From positions 1 through 24,061 of the IMG/VR virus record IMGVR_UViG_3300040751_001192: a stretch of DNA of 24,061 nucleotides; one strand, written 5' to 3'. Positions 23,541 to 24,061 of this stretch are shown here, piece after piece. A program made the position numbers and the translations under genes. This stretch comes from a virus. The notes below the pieces were generated by a model. That model saw only the letters and a list, made by a program, of their open reading frames with translations, had not been told where the DNA came from and searched no databases. Every line of letters starts with the position of its first letter. Position 1 is the first letter of the stretch.

Positions 23541-23774
23541 ATGAAGATTAAAGAATCACAACTCAGAGAACTTTTTAAGGAAGTTGGTCTTTCTGAAGAT
23601 ATGTTTGATATATTCAGAAGCAAACGTAAAAAATTAGATAGAAAAATCAAAGATTTGAAATCTGATTTAAAAGATATGGAAGATTCAGCACCTACTGATA
23701 AGGATAGGGAACGTCTTAGAAAGTTAAACTCAACACTTCAAACAGCACTTAAATCAGGTGGTCTGAAAATATAG
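23541..23774 (+). CDS. Small charged helical protein of unknown function
   Basis: A 77-residue protein with AGGGAA before the ATG. It is dominated by Lys, Asp and Glu in helical heptad-like arrangement (FRSKRKKLDRKIKDLKSDLK, then DKDRERLRKLNSTLQ), so a coiled coil is likely. I recognise no family. It lies between the tail assembly chaperone pair and another coiled-coil gene, which suggests a tail or baseplate assembly role, but this is only context. Confidence 0.7.
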   Translation: MKIKESQLRELFKEVGLSEDMFDIFRSKRKKLDRKIKDLKSDLKDMEDSAPTDKDRERLRKLNSTLQTALKSGGLKI

Positions 23775-23786
23775 TAATTTATACAA

Positions 23787-24061
23787 ATGGCTAAAAAAGA
23801 TATTCAAAATCGTAAAAAGGAGTTGCAGGAAGAAATCCAAGCAACTAAAGATTTGGCTGCAGCACAACTTGCGTTGATTAAGAATGCCCAAACAACAAAA
23901 GCATTATCTAATGAAGCCATAGGTTTAAAAGAGAAACTACTAAAAAAATTACAATCAGAAGAATCACTTACAGGTCAAATCAACAGTATTCAAGAAGCAA
24001 TTGATGGTATGTTGAAAGAACAAATCGAAAGAGGTGATGAGGTAAATCAACATTACATTGA
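23787..24061 (+). CDS. Coiled-coil protein, cut by the window edge; possible tape measure N-terminus
   Basis: ATG at 23787, 12 nt after the previous stop, open to the end of the window (91 full codons, MAKKDIQNRKKELQEEIQAT...). No clear ribosome-binding sequence. The visible part is entirely helical and rich in Lys, Glu, Gln, Leu and Ala (KLLKKLQSEESLTGQINSI, then EAIDGMLKEQIERGDE), a long coiled coil without charge clusters that would suggest DNA binding. In long-tailed phages the tape measure gene usually follows the chaperone frameshift pair, so this could be its start. A baseplate or hub protein is equally allowed. Gene presence is fairly sure, identity is not. Confidence 0.6.
   Translation, partial: MAKKDIQNRKKELQEEIQATKDLAAAQLALIKNAQTTKALSNEAIGLKEKLLKKLQSEESLTGQINSIQEAIDGMLKEQIERGDEVNQHYI

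Noticed and set aside
1-24061. Search for tRNA genes, integrase, attachment sites and insertion sequences
   Set aside because: No cloverleaf, recombinase motif or terminal inverted repeats were seen. Gaps between genes are all under about 150 nt and are explained by terminators, promoter-like motifs and leaders.

Overview
This is part of the late (virion structure) region of a T4-like contractile-tailed phage. Every supported gene reads left to right on the plus strand. The best anchors are homologues of T4 gp23 (major capsid), gp13 and gp14 (neck), gp15 (tail completion), gp18 (sheath) and gp19 (tube). The DNA is AT-rich with A/T-ending codons, most starts have a purine-rich Shine-Dalgarno-like stretch, and a phoH gene is present. 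A tailed phage of an aquatic, AT-rich bacterium fits, but the host cannot be read from this window.

Layout. (1) 1-376: the 3' end of the capsid gene and its terminator. (2) 455-1114: a phoH-family ATPase with its own promoter-like motif. (3) 1161-16270: an adhesin region of about 15 kb with nine fibre or receptor-binding type proteins. It includes an 1848-residue fibre ending in a self-cleaving S74 chaperone, a second small S74 protein, and two LamG-like lectin-fold proteins in tandem. One small conserved-looking gene (8188-8367) lies inside it. (4) 16345-18836: gp13, gp14 and a gp15-like gene as a tight operon. (5) 18899-19198: a small coiled-coil protein. (6) 19270-22253: sheath and tube. 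(7) 22405-23476: a gp26/T4_baseplate-family gene overlapping a small +1-frame ORF at a run of seven T, which looks like a tail-assembly-chaperone frameshift pair. (8) 23541 to the end: two coiled-coil genes, the second cut by the window edge.

Regulation. The octamer TATTTATA, or a one-base variant, lies 23-73 nt before the first gene of each of eleven apparent transcription units. It is missing before genes that sit tightly behind another gene. All five clear hairpin-plus-T-tract terminators are followed within about 40 nt by this motif. It is the reverse complement of the T4 late promoter core TATAAATA, so it is probably this phage's late promoter in diverged form.

How the parts work together. 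Capsid, neck, tail completion, sheath, tube and tail-assembly genes build the virion. The large adhesin block supplies fibres for host recognition. That block shows recombination: a 58-bp identical stretch shared by two fibre genes, reordered 200-bp repeats inside the giant fibre gene, and a 26-bp direct repeat flanking the two-lectin cassette. The most interesting points are the candidate promoter, the candidate frameshift, the flanked lectin cassette and a structured leader before the giant fibre gene.
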